Part shown: positions 12,106 through 24,172 of the stretch, piece by piece
How the letters are laid out: every line of letters starts with the position of its first letter
Numbering within the stretch: position 1 is the stretch's first letter
DNA from: Nomia melanderi
Taxonomy: Eukaryota; Arthropoda; Insecta; Hymenoptera; Halictidae
DNA length: 64,000 bases
Direction: 5' to 3'
NCBI RefSeq assembly: GCF_051020985.1
Contig: NC_135000.1
Span: forward strand, 8,205,001-8,269,000
Program-made: the position numbers and the translations under genes
Notes under the pieces: model-generated
What the model was told of the DNA's origin: nothing
The model's database searches: none
Seen by the model: the letters and a program-made list of their open reading frames with translations, nothing else

Positions 12106-12998
12106 TACACTCTAATATTTCAAAATGCGACATTTCGAGCTTGCGAAACTCTAAAGAACTCGATCGACTCCCAGCGCTTTCGATTTCACAGAAATTCCCC
12201 CATCGAGTTCAGCTTAATCTGACTGTCCATTAAGATTTCCAAACTCAACGTACTCAATTCTATCTCTTTTCTCTACTTACTTCTTCCCCGAAGTCAACCG
12301 ATCCAGCCAATAAGCAACTGGCATCGCAACGTCGAGATCGGCACCGGGCCGCAACCCTTCCCGCAATTTGTATTTTCGGGCGCAGAGTAATTTGTCCGTC
12401 GCGCGACCCTCACGATTTGAATAATGTTTAAACGGCCGCGGCTCTCTGCTATCAGCCCCCGGCGAACCAATATGGCGATTATATTACCCGATTCCGCTGG
12501 AAATTGAAAAACGAAGGACGGAGCTTTCCGACCATCGATTTTATATTCGTTTTTTCTGTTTCAACTGTTATTTTTTTTTCGGCGTCGATGATGCGGTATC
12601 CCCCGGCTGTTTGTCTCCATTTTAACCCGCGCGATACCGAAGCCGGTGCTTCTCGCTTTGTCGCGAATATTCGTCGCGTGTGTGCGTGATTTGATTTTCT
12701 TTTTGTTTGAAACCGGTGAAATTTGTTCACGCGATTCTTTTTGCTCGGGTTTCGCGACTGGAGGACCGGCCAACGTTTTCCGATCCGTCCAGGTATTAGG
12801 CAATGAGTCTCTTCTATAGTAACGTTGTTTATCCGCTGGCCAATGTTTATACTTTTATTAAGAAAAACAACGAAATATCGTATTGCAGTGATTGGAAAAC
12901 GAATATAGTAATTAATGGATTTTATTACAGTAACTAGGAAGCGAATATAATAATTAGTAGTTTGTATTATCTATGCTAGTTAGAGAACAAACCTGGAA

Positions 12999-13203
12999 TT
13001 AACACGTGAGTGCCGCACGACCGAGAAAAATTTACAAAATGAAAATAATCTAATATCAAATTATGTAATTGAAATGCGTTATTATCTTGTTGAATGTCAC
13101 TGCATTAGGTAGCATTACTAATAATACAGATGAGTTTCCAAATAATCAGCGTTTAATTGAAGAAATGATAGTAATTCGATTTAGTTGGCATCCAACGTGT
13201 TAA
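12999..13203. mobile_element. TTAA MITE, family B-like
   Basis: The ends are TTAACACGTGAGTGCCGC and GGCATCCAACGTGTTAA, with imperfect terminal repeats and a length of 205 bp. The AT-rich interior is noncoding. Confidence 0.7.
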
Positions 13204-13488
13204 TCAAAGAGATTGGACATATGAACTTTTGCATTCATCATTCTCTAGTCAACCATAAGACGTTACTTTTTATTTATTTATTTATTTAGTATGCGGTAAC
13301 CCTTTGGTACACAAAAAACAAACTACAAAGAGACAGATTATACAGAAAAGTCGTAGGAGGCCAGAAATCTCTTGGTATTATTTCTAAAAGTAATAACGGA
13401 GGAAGAAAATTGAGAGAACAATAAAATTTGTAAATTTAAAACAGTAACTTTCGTAACAAACTACCAGTTTGTAAGTATTTAACCCGGA

Positions 13489-13761
13489 CGAAGGTTTATA
13501 CAATGCATCAATGTATGGAATATTGAAATAAAATAACTTTCTCCTTAATTTATATATGTTCCTCGTTAATTAGTTTCAAAGAACATCGTCTGTATCTCAT
13601 CGAAGAACACTGAATATGTCTAGTGAAGAACTTTCGAGTGCAAAGGGTTAATTAATAGGAAAAAAGGAAACTACGCGCTGATCTCTTGCTGTTTCACTAA
13701 TTAAATCACTTGTTCGCGACTTAGTCTTCCAAATATGAACATTTGATCCGCAAAGGTTTAA
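13489..13761 (+). mobile_element. Family C element disrupted by a family A insertion, left junction deleted
   Basis: The left edge TTAACCCGGACGAAGG looks like a C terminus missing TTTGC and passes directly into family A interior. The A right end (CTTTCGAGTGCAAAGGGTTAA, TTAA at 13648-13651) is followed by C interior (AAAAGGAAACTACGCGCTGA) and a C right end GATCCGCAAAGGTTTAAA. The best reading is A inserted in the internal TTAA of C, with a later deletion across the left junction. Confidence 0.65.
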
Positions 13762-14452
13762 ACGACGACAAGGCGTTAAAAAATAGAAACTTAGAAATAA
13801 GTCGCTCGAATTGCTCTGTAGTTTTAGCAGCGAATGCACAATTGAAACGTCCAGTTGACAGGCCGCCAGTGAAAACTGAAAACATCAATAAACGAACAAA
13901 GAAGCAGGGCGTCGGTGATAGCAATCACGCCGACCGCTAATATCAATTTGATTCGGGTAGCCGGTTTACTTTCAGTGCTCGTGGCACGCCAACAAAGCCC
14001 ATTGAGCACGATACCGCGTTAACCGAATCCGGGGCCAGCTTACCCGAAATCTATTTACGCGGCGGCGTCGTTCGGTGTACACAGAGCTTCAAGACGTTGA
14101 CGCAAATCACGCGGCTGCAGGTGCGTACACGTGCACGTCAACCTGATAGATGTTTAATCATAAACAGATTTCCATGAGAATTACCGTGGACCGTGTAATA
14201 TATATTTCGAATCTGCATAACGCATTGTCCTCGGGCTACCAAGCTACTACCACACGCGAGTGGAAGTTCATTTCGAGTGGACGAGTTATTACGATGTAAG
14301 AAAGTAATAGCTCCAAGAGGATCTAAGGATTAACTTTGTTATTTTACCAGTCGTTCCTGTATTCTACAGCCGAGCTTAGTAAGAACGGAATATTACGCTT
14401 TAAACTTCAACGTTCTACCTCGATCGCGAGGATAGTTAAGAAACTTTCGGAT

Positions 14453-15030
14453 TATCGAGTTTCAATCTGTTTTTGCGATCGTGAGAGATTGTTAAGGTTG
14501 GATGTAGCAGAGTTATGGATCATTACGAAGGGAATTTTTCTAGTCTCGGTTGAAGGCTTTGAATGACAAGTTAATAAAAGGAGAATGGAATTACCGATAA
14601 CAAAAGCAGCGAATTACTGAGAAAATCGAATCGCCAACAACAGGAACAATAAACGACTAGAAACAAGATCACAGAACTGGCAACAGAAACAAGCTACCAA
14701 AAACGAAACACGGAACCACTAATAATAAGACCACTAATTATTGAGTTTCAATCTGTTTTTGCGATCGTGAGAGATTGTTAAGATTGGATATATCAGAATT
14801 ATGGATCATTGCGAAGGGAATTTTTCTAGTCTCGGTCGAAGCTTTGCTTGAATGACAAATTACTAAAAGGAGAATAGAATTACCGATAACAAAAGCAGCG
14901 AATTACTGAGAAAATCGAATCGCCAACAACAGGAACAATAAACGACTAGGAACAAGATCGCAGAACTGCCAACAACAGAAACAAGCTACGAAAGCACAGA
15001 GCCACTAATAACAAGACCACTGAATTACTA
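14453..15030 (+). repeat. Two-copy tandem duplication, unit about 286 bp
   Basis: The stretch beginning GAGTTTCAATCTGTTTTTGC at 14457 repeats at 14743 and the copies stay similar to about 15023. Both include TTACCGATAACAAAAGCAGC and CAACAACAGGAACAATAAAC. Confidence 0.88.
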
Positions 15031-15616
15031 AAAACGGCGCCGAAGAACTCGCGGAATTCAGATTTTCCCGTATGTCCGCGCGGAACAATGCTAAGCGAGC
15101 AGCGTGAATGGCGAGAGCCTGGTAATTCCAGCCGTTCCGCGAGGAGACCGTGTCGCGGGGGAGGGAACGGGGGTAGAATAGAAGCGTAGAACTCGTGACG
15201 CGAACAGGTGACGAACAAACGATCTGAAAAGAAACGCGGCGAACGCGTATCGACGTCGAAAAGCGAAGGAAGGGTGGGAGCGGTTAATGGGGAGGGGCGC
15301 ACAGGTGTGAAACCCCGAATGGCCAGACATTTATGCGCGCTATGACGGCCGAACAGAGGCGAACGCGCGGATGACACAATATACGAGCGATATCAAATTG
15401 ATGTTTATTCAAGTGGCTACGGTATATACCGGCGCAGGATCCGCGTGACGCGCCGCGAGTTCGGATCGCTCGCACGCAACGCGTTCCAGTTCGCCGTTCG
15501 GTAGCTGTTTTCGCAGCGCCGGCCAATGGAATTGCGCCGCTAATCGTCTATTAGCGATCTAAATTTATCCGTACTGTGTACCGTTCGGTGAATTCGCCCT
15601 CTGCCTCTTGACCTCT

Positions 15617-15857
15617 TTAACCCTTTGCACTCCAGAAGCTTTTCACCGGGAATATTCAATATTTAATGAGAGACAGATGACATTTTCTCAGATTGAATTA
15701 AGAAATCTCATCGAAAGAAAATAGTTCTCTTCCTCAATGGATGTGAGATTTCTATTTCGTATATTGATGCATTATGCAAAGTTTAATGTTAAATATCAAA
15801 GTTTACAGTTTTGCTCAAATCACTTGGTGACTTGGCGCCTCTGGAGCAAAGGGTTAA
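15617..15857 (-). mobile_element. TTAA MITE, family A
   Basis: TTAACCCTTTGCACTCCAGA on the left and TCTGGAGCAAAGGGTTAA on the right bound 241 bp. Orientation is opposite to the copy at 20519. Its right TTAA is the left TTAA of the following C element. Confidence 0.88.
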
Positions 15858-16028
15858 CCGTTTCGGACGAAGATTTTTTGGAATATATAATATTGGATTG
15901 CTTAAATAATGGAAAGAAATTATACACTGATCTCTTGCTGTTTGAGTAATTGAATCGTTTGTTTGAGTTACTCTTCCAAATATGATTTCATCTCGCCGAA
16001 ATGTCGACGCTCGTCTGCAAAGGGTTAA
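15854..16028 (+). mobile_element. TTAA MITE, family C
   Basis: The left end TTAACCGTTTCGGACGAAGA has drifted. The right end is CTCGTCTGCAAAGGGTTAA. The interior CTGATCTCTTGCTGTTTGAG matches other C copies. It shares a TTAA with the preceding A element. Confidence 0.8.
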
Positions 16029-16064
16029 TAACTTCATTTCTTTTCCTGCTGCAATATTTCACCC

Positions 16065-16290
16065 TTAACCCTCCGCAGTCGAAAGCTTTTCACTTGAAAC
16101 GTACAATATTATCGAATTAGGCGTAGACAAGATTCTTTAAAATGAATTTATCAAGAAATACACGAAGGGAAAGCTGTTTTCTTTCAATATTTCACATATC
16201 GATGCAGTGTACAAAGGTTAATGGTAAATATCAAGGTTTTCAATTTGTATAAAATTATTTGAGGCTTGAGAATCGCCTCTCGAGTGTTAA
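16065..16290 (-). mobile_element. TTAA MITE, family A, diverged
   Basis: The left end TTAACCCTCCGCAGTCGAAA and right end CGCCTCTCGAGTGTTAA are both mutated, but the interior order matches reversed family A. It joins directly to an E element at 16287. Confidence 0.65.
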
Positions 16291-16368
16291 TTCGCTGTTT
16301 TCGAGTATACTCGAAGAAATGGAGAAGTTTTGAGTTACTAGTATAATCATTACCAAACAGCTGGTTAA
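16287..16368 (+). mobile_element. TTAA MITE, family E, short
   Basis: TTAATTCGCTGTTTTCGAGT, the core dyad CGAGTATACTCG and the right end AAACAGCTGGTTAA span 82 bp. Its TTAA ends are shared with the A element before it and the D element after it. Confidence 0.6.
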
Positions 16369-16590
16369 CACTAAAACTACCAGAGGGGTCAAATGACTCA
16401 TGCCTGATGTCTTCTTTTTGCAATTATTAGGAAGGTAACAAATGTTTTTCTGAGAAATTATTAAAGAAATTCATTTAGCATTACGCAAATTGAATTGTAA
16501 ATCAATTAAGGACTGAACAGATGCACTCTTGGAGTTTCTATAGCGAAACTTTAAAAAGTCAATTGAAGTGCTCGGTAGTTTTAGTGTTGA
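16365..16590 (+). mobile_element. TTAA MITE, family D
   Basis: TTAACACTAAAACTACCAGA and CTCGGTAGTTTTAGTGTTGA bound 226 bp; the last TTAA is mutated to TTGA. The interior matches the degraded remnant at 5560-5730. Confidence 0.82.
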
Positions 16591-19123
16591 AGGAATCATT
16601 ACTGAAGCAACTAAGTTTCGAGGTACACGTTACTCGAATGAAAGTTTCCGACGATTATTCGTAGACGTGAACACGTACGCGTTAATCGATGGATAATGAA
16701 GCGGATAGCCGGCACTGCTTTCGAGAAACGATATTCAGCAGCTGTTCGACGTCGGGACACGGCCAAGAACGACGTCGCCGGTATAAAATCGAGTCTTCGG
16801 ACACGCGCTGAGGGTAAGCTTCCCTCGTAACGTGTAATAGGAACCGTCGAGAGCGCATTCGGTGGCTCCATTAACGCTGAAACGTGTGCCCGCGAACTCT
16901 TGAACCGATATCCGATCTAGTTCTGCCCTGGGGGATGTCATTTCGAACGTCGCGCGCGTTCCCCCGGTTATCGCGCTAAAAGCTGCCTTACTGAAACGCC
17001 GCCGCCTCGACGAGACGCGACGCGACGCGACGCGACGCGGCGCCGCGTTTACGATCTCCGTTCGCTTATCATCTTACTGGACCATGAATTCCGCGACACG
17101 AAAAGAAAAACTGCCGTACCGCGATCGATAGAACGAAGATACTCGCAGAACTTCCAATTTCTTACAGTGCAAGTGGATAAATAGACTCATGATGGAAAAT
17201 GGCATCCGAATGGCATTGCAATTTTGCGCTTTTAAATTTCACGGGAGTGCAGGAGACAGATTGATGATCTTATTTTAGCCTTGAATCTTTATGTAAACTG
17301 CGAATGGTCGAATGACTGTTGAAATTTGACTGATTCTCCGTTTTCCTTCGTTCGTTTAACGTTAAATTAATTTCTATATTACCTGATTAATCAGGTTCTC
17401 AGTTTTTCTCTTTCCTTCTGTTTCCAGTAAGGAATATTTAAAGTTTCACTGATTTATCTTTATTTTATCACTAGTTATTCGACGAAGTTACAGTAGCTAC
17501 AGGCGCGAGCAGTTTCGGTAGGTTCAATGTGAAGGAGGACGCGTTTTCTCAAGGAATATCCGGAAAACCACTGAGACCTTGAATATCTCATGTATTTTCG
17601 GATGTAACGCGAATGGTAATATCGGAAAATACGGCAGGCACTTTGCGTTACATGAAATTCAAAGCCGGTTCGTATTACAGATCCCGATGTAGGGCGCGCC
17701 GTATCGGCACGGCCGGCGACGAACGAAAATTACCGTCGACGAATCGAAACGCGACGCAAGGAAACGAAAAACCGTTGTAACCGGCCGCGATGTTTTATTG
17801 CCGGCATGAAAAAGGGAAATGTGTACACTAACTTCCGCGCGGGAGTACGGCCTCCCGTAAGAACCCGTAAAACCGCGGTGAATCCGGCGAACGCATTGTA
17901 ACGCGCGAACTTGCCGCATTTTTGAGTAGATTCTTTCTTCGGAGTTACGACAACTTTCGGAAAATATCATCCAACTTCCGGTTATATTTCTGGGGCCCGG
18001 ACCGGACGCTTTAGAAGCCGCTCCGCCGCAATGCAGCTGCCCGACGTGAATTTGGCCGTCGTGGTTCGCTTGTTTTCTTCAGATGCCACGCGGAAAGGAA
18101 GTTCTTTTGACTTCGGACTTCGAGACAAGGAATTTGTGCTACGTAGGAATCTATAATAGACGATTATTTAATGCAATTAAATTATTCATTTGGAGATTAA
18201 CAGGTAAATGGAGATTCGAGAAGAGATTGATCAATGTTTGCGACATTCGAGACGCCTGTGTATCTTCGAACTATCAATTAGAATGCTTATATATTCTCAT
18301 CTTTAGATTGTTTCAAGTACCATTCAATCTACGAAGACCTCCGACGAGAAACATAGAAATTCAAAAATTTACAAAATTAAAAGACAATTGCATTCCACTT
18401 GAAAAACAATCGACCTTCGAAGGTGAGTAGCAATAAAAACTTGCAACTCAGCAATAAAAAGTCGCACAACCTTCCACCTATGCTCATTGCGAAACTCGAA
18501 GCATCCACTTTCCCGCTGCGAGCCATTTTCGCCAACAATGTTCTCGCTTTGTGTAACGGGTGACAAAACAAACATACTCCTCGATCTCGGAAACGTTTCG
18601 CTTAGAGTTAGCGCTAAAAGCGTTAGAACCTGTTTACACGAGACACGAAGGCAGAAACGATGGAAATCGATCCGCAGCTTTTACCTGTCCGGAGTCCCCA
18701 GGTCTTGCCAGTGAAATAATCCAGCGGATCCGGTTAAGTCAGACGTTCCAGCGTAGATCCTCCTTGAACAATTTACACGGTAGGAAAATGGCGGGACTAA
18801 CGAGCGCATTGTAAAAGCGTATCACGCATACGCGCGCCGCGCGCCGGCTGACAGCACCGTTACTCGTTCGCGAACAAATACCCACTTGCGTATGTAGATC
18901 CGGACGTTGCTCGCGGAATAATCGTCGTTCGAGCCGTTCCTGTAAAGAGCAAAGACTGCGCGCGTCCTCGGATCGGCACTCTTCTCCGCTGGAATATCAT
19001 TATCGCGGCGCGCAGTGTACTGAAATCGTCGAACGCCAGGCGTTCGATAGGGAAACCGTGTTTCTTGCTCTGTACTGGTACACTACTCTCCTACGCGTAC
19101 TATTATTATAGATTTGTAGACGA
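16591..19123. other. No identifiable gene
   Basis: Apart from the GACGC repeat at 17009 nothing is recognised. Frames are short and mutually overlapping. Confidence 0.5.
17009..17041 (+). repeat. GACGC pentanucleotide microsatellite
   Basis: CGACGAGACGCGACGCGACG and following bases form about six GACGC units in a CpG-rich tract. Confidence 0.85.
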
Positions 19124-19590
19124 TTTCATTTGAAATTTACGAAATTTCGTTGAAACATATCGTTTCTGATTTATGTTGGAGCAGTTTTAAATAGTTTCCC
19201 GCGAGATTCGGTGGATTTCGAGATGAATCGTGTGAAAGGAAGGAAAAAATCATTCTAGTGAATAGTAGCGATGTTAATGATGAATCTGATGTGACAGGAA
19301 TCTATGGGATCTTGGGTTTTATTATATAGTTGAAACGTTAAGTCGAATTTCCCGAATTCCATTTGAAATTCACGAAATTTCGGATTCGTTGAAACATCGT
19401 TTCTGATTCATGTTGGAGTAGTTTTAGTTTACCGCGTGATTCCGTGGGTTTCGAGATGAATCGTGTGAAAGGAGAGAAAAAATCATTCTAGTGAATAGTA
19501 GCAATGTTGATGATGAATCTGATGTGACAGGAATCTATGGGATCTTGGTTTACTATGTAGCTGCAACGTAAAGTCGAATTTCTATTTCAA
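19124..19590 (+). repeat. Two-copy tandem duplication, unit about 233 bp
   Basis: ATTTGAAATT with its flanks at 19128 recurs at 19361. Both copies share GAGATGAATCGTGTGAAAGG and GATGTGACAGGAATCTATGG. The second copy ends near 19590. Noncoding. Confidence 0.88.
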
Positions 19591-20518
19591 ATGAATTATA
19601 TGAAGAGCGAATCTAATGAATAATGATATCAATGATAGATCTAATGTAGGAATAGTCGAGTAAATCTTGTTTCCTACTGCCCAGTGACTATGGAAACTAG
19701 TTTCCCGTAATTCGGTATGTCATTGAGAATGTACAAAGAAAACAAATAAGTCGAATAGATAATAATAACTCTACGAAAAAACGTGCACAGTAACATTCGC
19801 CAGCCGATATTCTTTCGTCTACAATTCCAGTTTTGTCCCCCTAATTGCGCAGCACCGTGCGCCATGTTCGCCGCACGTGGGACGCCATGTTTACGGCGGT
19901 ACAAATCCACGAAAAATATTCGAGGAAAAGGCCGGGCGATCGAGCCAGATGGAAATTTAATTCCCGAAGGCACCTCGGGAACCGCCGAAGTCGCGGAATT
20001 GAATTCCGAAAGGTCCTCTGTGCGGCCGATCCTCAAGGAAAAGCGGCTTCGCCCCGGGAATCGAATATTCCCCATGAAAACGCCGAAACAACGGCCGAAT
20101 CGAATTCTGTTTGGCCATCGGAAGATGATAACGGCGGTCTGCGACACGCCGATCCGACGTTCGATTTTCAATCGGTCGATATTACGTCTGATTGGTTCCG
20201 TTTTATACTCTGTAATACGGACTCGTTCTTGTAACGAGATGTTCCGGGTGAAATATTCGGAACGCTTTAGGCACGACGGGCCGCGAGACAATACGACTGG
20301 ATGAAAGATGGCCTGCGTCTTTGAAAGCGATGCGAATTCGTTAAAACTGCAGGGCGAGTTTCGGGGGTCGTGAAGGGAGGCGTTGATCATCGGAAACATC
20401 ATGGATTTTACACTGGAGAACCGCACAAGTTAAAATGGCGGATGTAAGTTCTCTTGCTGCGCGATTATTGGTGGCTTGAAAGCGTTATACATGGGAGATG
20501 ACTTGGAAAATCGGTAGT
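19591..20518. other. No identifiable gene; long frames on both strands
   Basis: A 250-codon minus frame (19674-20426) and 173- and 129-codon plus frames cover the same CpG-rich DNA. None shows a domain, codon bias or splice sites, so I treat them as chance. Confidence 0.45.
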
Positions 20519-20762
20519 TTAACCCTTTGCACTCCAGAGGCGCCTCTAAGTCACCAAATGATTTGACACAGCGAAACTGTAAACTTTGATATTTAATATT
20601 AAACTTTGTATAATGCATTAATGTACGAAATATTGAAGGAAAATAGTTCTCTTCCTCAATGCAAGTGAGATTTATTAATTCAGTCTAAGAAAATGTCGTC
20701 TGTATCTCATTAGAAAATATTGAATATTCCCGGTGAAAAACTTCTGGAGTGCAAAGGGTTAA
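20519..20762 (+). mobile_element. TTAA MITE, family A, intact
   Basis: The 244-bp element is bounded by TTAACCCTTTGCACTCCAGA and TCTGGAGTGCAAAGGGTTAA. The interior includes TTTAATATTAAACTTTG and GTCTGTATCTCATTAG, the family's conserved blocks. Confidence 0.9.
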
Positions 20763-20769
20763 TACTTAG

Positions 20770-20891
20770 TTAACCAGTTAGATGTTTTTGACGAGTATAC
20801 TCGTGAAGAGATAGAAACACATTTTAGGTACAGGAAGAAACTCGAAAGAAATCTGTTGTAACAATTTCAGTGATTACGATTCTAGTGTTAA
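20770..20891 (+). mobile_element. Hybrid remnant: family E left end joined to family D right end
   Basis: The left side reads TTAACCAGTTAGATGTTTTT with GACGAGTATACTCGT, typical of E. The right side (AAGAAACTCGAAAGAAATCT to ATTCTAGTGTTAA) matches the distal part of D. The ends do not pair with each other. Confidence 0.5.
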
Positions 20892-21604
20892 TTGCGAGAG
20901 AAATCCAGGGATTCTAGGGACGTTAGAAGTCGCAGGATTTAAGAGTGGAAGAGATTATTTTCGAGAATCAGGGGAATCGTTAAGAAAAGAATCCTTGATT
21001 TCCTGCTTGATGCAAAAACATCCTGGAGGAAAATGCACTCAGGAAAGCAGAAGTTTCGCGATATCTTTTCATAAAGTCGTAACAGGAATGCTTCTGTGCA
21101 TGGTCCGCGGGGTTTAAAAATTAATTCAATCATCCTTATCTGCGCGGTGAGCTCGAAGAAGGAATATCTTTGGGAGAAAACAAATTTCGCCGTTTTACGG
21201 GGCGAGTCTAAATAATCGGGACAATGAAAGAGTAATAAAGGAAACGTTTGCGTGAACTATAAACGGTGGAATGAAGGAGACGCGTTTATCGCCTGCTTTT
21301 CGAGCGTTGCGCGAAGATCGACCGGTACCTCCGGAAGATATGCACCGAAATATACAGCGATCATCGGGGATCTCTTAATAATTGCAACATCGTCGTTTCC
21401 ACTTCCGAAATCCGTCGATTTCAACGTTCTTCCCTATACCTGCCAGTACAATCGCTTATTACACAAGTAATTACGATCGCAATTCTACGTTCGGCGTAAT
21501 TTCAACCACAGAAACCTAACGAACAGGACGGTGGAAATCATCGATCGGAAATCAAAGCTAAAGCTTCATTTTTAAATCAGAGCCCTCTAGCTCACCAGTA
21601 GCCT

Positions 21605-21900
21605 TTAACACTAAAGTTACCAGCCACTTAAACCGACCCTTTCAAATTTACTCGTAGAAGCTATAAACGCGCGTTTATTAAAATTCCAATTAACTCATGT
21701 TTCAGCACGGGCATCGCTGAATCGGCTTCTTCGACTGTTTCTCGACGAAGTACGCGTAAATACGTTTTGAGCAACTGTAAAAGAAATCGCAAATAAGTTC
21801 CGACCCATCCGATAATTCTAACGTTGCTTCTTCGTTTCATTTGGTTCTCACTAAAATTGTAATTCAAATTGGCGAGTATACTCGTCGGAAACAGCTAACT
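21605..21900 (+). mobile_element. Fragmentary D left end and E right end
   Basis: TTAACACTAAAGTTACCAGC at 21605 is a D terminus. At 21873-21900 GGCGAGTATACTCGTC followed by GGAAACAGCTAACT is an E terminus read outward. About 260 bp of unassigned sequence lies between them. Confidence 0.4.
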
Positions 21901-23699
21901 CAAAGAATACTCCTGGTCCGCCATCTTCCGGCGTTCCGGAGACCGTCGAGTGGCCCCGGAGTTTACGTAAGGATCGCAAATTGCGAACGTAAAAAAAAAG
22001 TGTAACTGTTTCACGAGTTGCGTAACGCGGACGTCGAATCTCGAAGGAAAATATAAAGTCGCGTTGCGCGCCGAGGGGAACGACGTTACAGATATCCATC
22101 TAATTTCCTGCCTCTGTTCCACCTTTCTACCTCTTCGCCGCCGTTCGCCGCCGCCTTCTTCTCCGCCTCGTCCTTTTTACAGGCGAACGGCAGGCATTAC
22201 GCCGACGTTGTAAACGAAAATGTAATTTTCCGTGCATTTCCGTTCGGAGAGCACGCAACGCGCTGCAGCGCGAGTCGTCACGAATATTCGGGCGCGACGA
22301 GCTTCGCAGCGTTGGAGGCCCGAAGCAACCGACTGCGAATCATTCGGGATCATTTCGGAAGTACGCTCGCACCGTTCTCGTCCCCGCAGTCACGAAATAT
22401 CACGATTATTCAACTTATTCCGCGAATCGCGGAGCGCGATACGTTCTCTCGCGGTTGCTGCCCGAAAATCGGGGCTGCGGCCGAGCACTAATCGCGCAGC
22501 GGTGTTGATTCCAAGTCGAGATAAGATCCGAGCTCCTCTATTTGTCCTCTGCGCAGGACAGCGGAGATGAAAGAGCGAGACCTTCGGAACGATTAAACCG
22601 AACGAGGGAATATTAATGTAACGTTGAACTTTTCTATTCTTCGCGTTTACTGATCGAAGCTCTTGCCAATCGAATCGTTACGTTGCTCTGGTTGAAACGA
22701 GATCAAACACGATATACTTTGCAACATCTGCTTATGTAACCAATTACAATGATCTGCTTCCAATAAATTCTGACTTAAAGTATGTGTCTGGTGTCGTTTT
22801 AATCAGCAGAATCTCACAAACGTTAGTGAAAGCTACAGTTATTAACCCTCATAGACAAGTTCAACATTGTCTCGCGGATATCTACCATTGAACAGCCTTA
22901 TCATATTACAACTACTCGACTATCGAACTTCTCGGTTAGCCCAGGGGAATCGCCATTGAATGGTAGGGATAGCTACCGAGCATTAATCGTGGGAACACTG
23001 TAACAGCGTTTATCAGCTCGCAGCGTCAAACGCGAAGAAACATCGATTTCCGCGCGTGGTCTCGATCTATCGCGCGATTTCTCGGCTGAACGAGTCGGAA
23101 GGGAGTCACAGCTCGCGCCCACGGTGCCGGGATAAAAACCGCGAAGGACGAAACTCGAAACTCGCCCGCGAACTCCGGCCATACATAAGGCAGAAGCTCG
23201 CTTCTGGGACAAAGACGCGCGCGGACTGGGAGATCCAAGGACAAAAAGCCTGGCCGGGATCGAGAACTACACGGTAGGCCCGCGACACCGTTGATAGATC
23301 ACGGCTGCCGCGAGATAAAAGTTCACAGCGCTTATTGCCGCGAAATATGGCGGCGACCGGTTGCCCACGGCCGCGGTTATCGCGGTAAACATGCCTCTAA
23401 AGTGTCTCGGCTAACTTATCGCCTTATTTCGATGAGCGGTATCCTGGAACTTCGGATCTCGCGAAAGTTCTCGCCTTCGTTGAGTGCCTCCTCGGACAAT
23501 CGCGTTAAATTCCGCGATTTTAGTGCACTCACTTCTGCAACTTTAGCTTGGGCGTTTTACTGCGCTGATTATTGATACGTCAAATTTGCAACGCGTTGCG
23601 TTGAATGGAAGAGTGATCCCTTTTCTACTTTTACAGCTAAATCTACGGATTAACACGGATTTTTTAGAATTTTTATTGTTATCGAAATAGCAAGCTGTT
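21901..23699. other. No identifiable gene
   Basis: CpG-rich DNA with GCC-type low complexity near 22130-22170. No supported feature. Confidence 0.5.
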
Positions 23700-23890
23700 T
23701 TAGTTTGAGCGACATCAGTGCGGTTATAATTTTAAGACTAAGTCGTGGACAAATAATCTGATTAGTCGAACAGCCAAAGATCAGCGCGTAGTTTTCTGTT
23801 TTTCTATTAATCAAGCAACTGATATATAATTTAGCTTCGTATGTTGAAGGATTTGTCTGTTTCGAAGAATCTTCGTTCGCGAAGGGTTAA
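23700..23890 (-). mobile_element. TTAA MITE, family C, left end decayed
   Basis: The right end AATCTTCGTTCGCGAAGGGTTAA and interior (TCTATTAATCAAGCAACTGA, AATTTAGCTTCGTATG) match reversed family C. The left boundary near 23700 is approximate. Confidence 0.55.
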
Positions 23891-23971
23891 TGAAGTTTAA
23901 TTATTCGAACTGCGCAATTGTTCTCTGATCAGAACGAAAAGCAGAAGGAAATCGGCGTCGCGCTCAACGTG

Positions 23972-24172
23972 TTAACCCCTTACAGACGAATATCGACATT
24001 TGGAGATGAAATGTCTATATTTAAAAGACTAAGTCGCGGACGAGTGATTTAATTACTCGAACATCGAGGGACCGGTAGACAGTTTCCTGTTTTTATATTT
24101 AATTAAGCAATTGATAATTCAGCTTCGTCTGCTGTCGTGTATTTCAAAGAATCTCCGTCCGCAGGGGGCTAA
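23972..24172 (-). mobile_element. TTAA MITE, family C
   Basis: TTAACCCCTTACAGACGAAT and TCCGTCCGCAGGGGGCTAA bound 201 bp, with GGAGATGAAATGTC inside the left end as in other C copies. Eighty bases separate it from the C copy upstream. Confidence 0.72.

Noticed and set aside
11735..12133. 132-codon minus-strand frame with FQRFNVS repeats
   Set aside because: Entirely explained by the 8-bp NNTGAAAC array read on the other strand.
19674..20426. 250-codon minus-strand open frame
   Set aside because: Long plus-strand frames occupy the same CpG-rich DNA, composition is basic and irregular, and there is no domain, repeat or splice signal.
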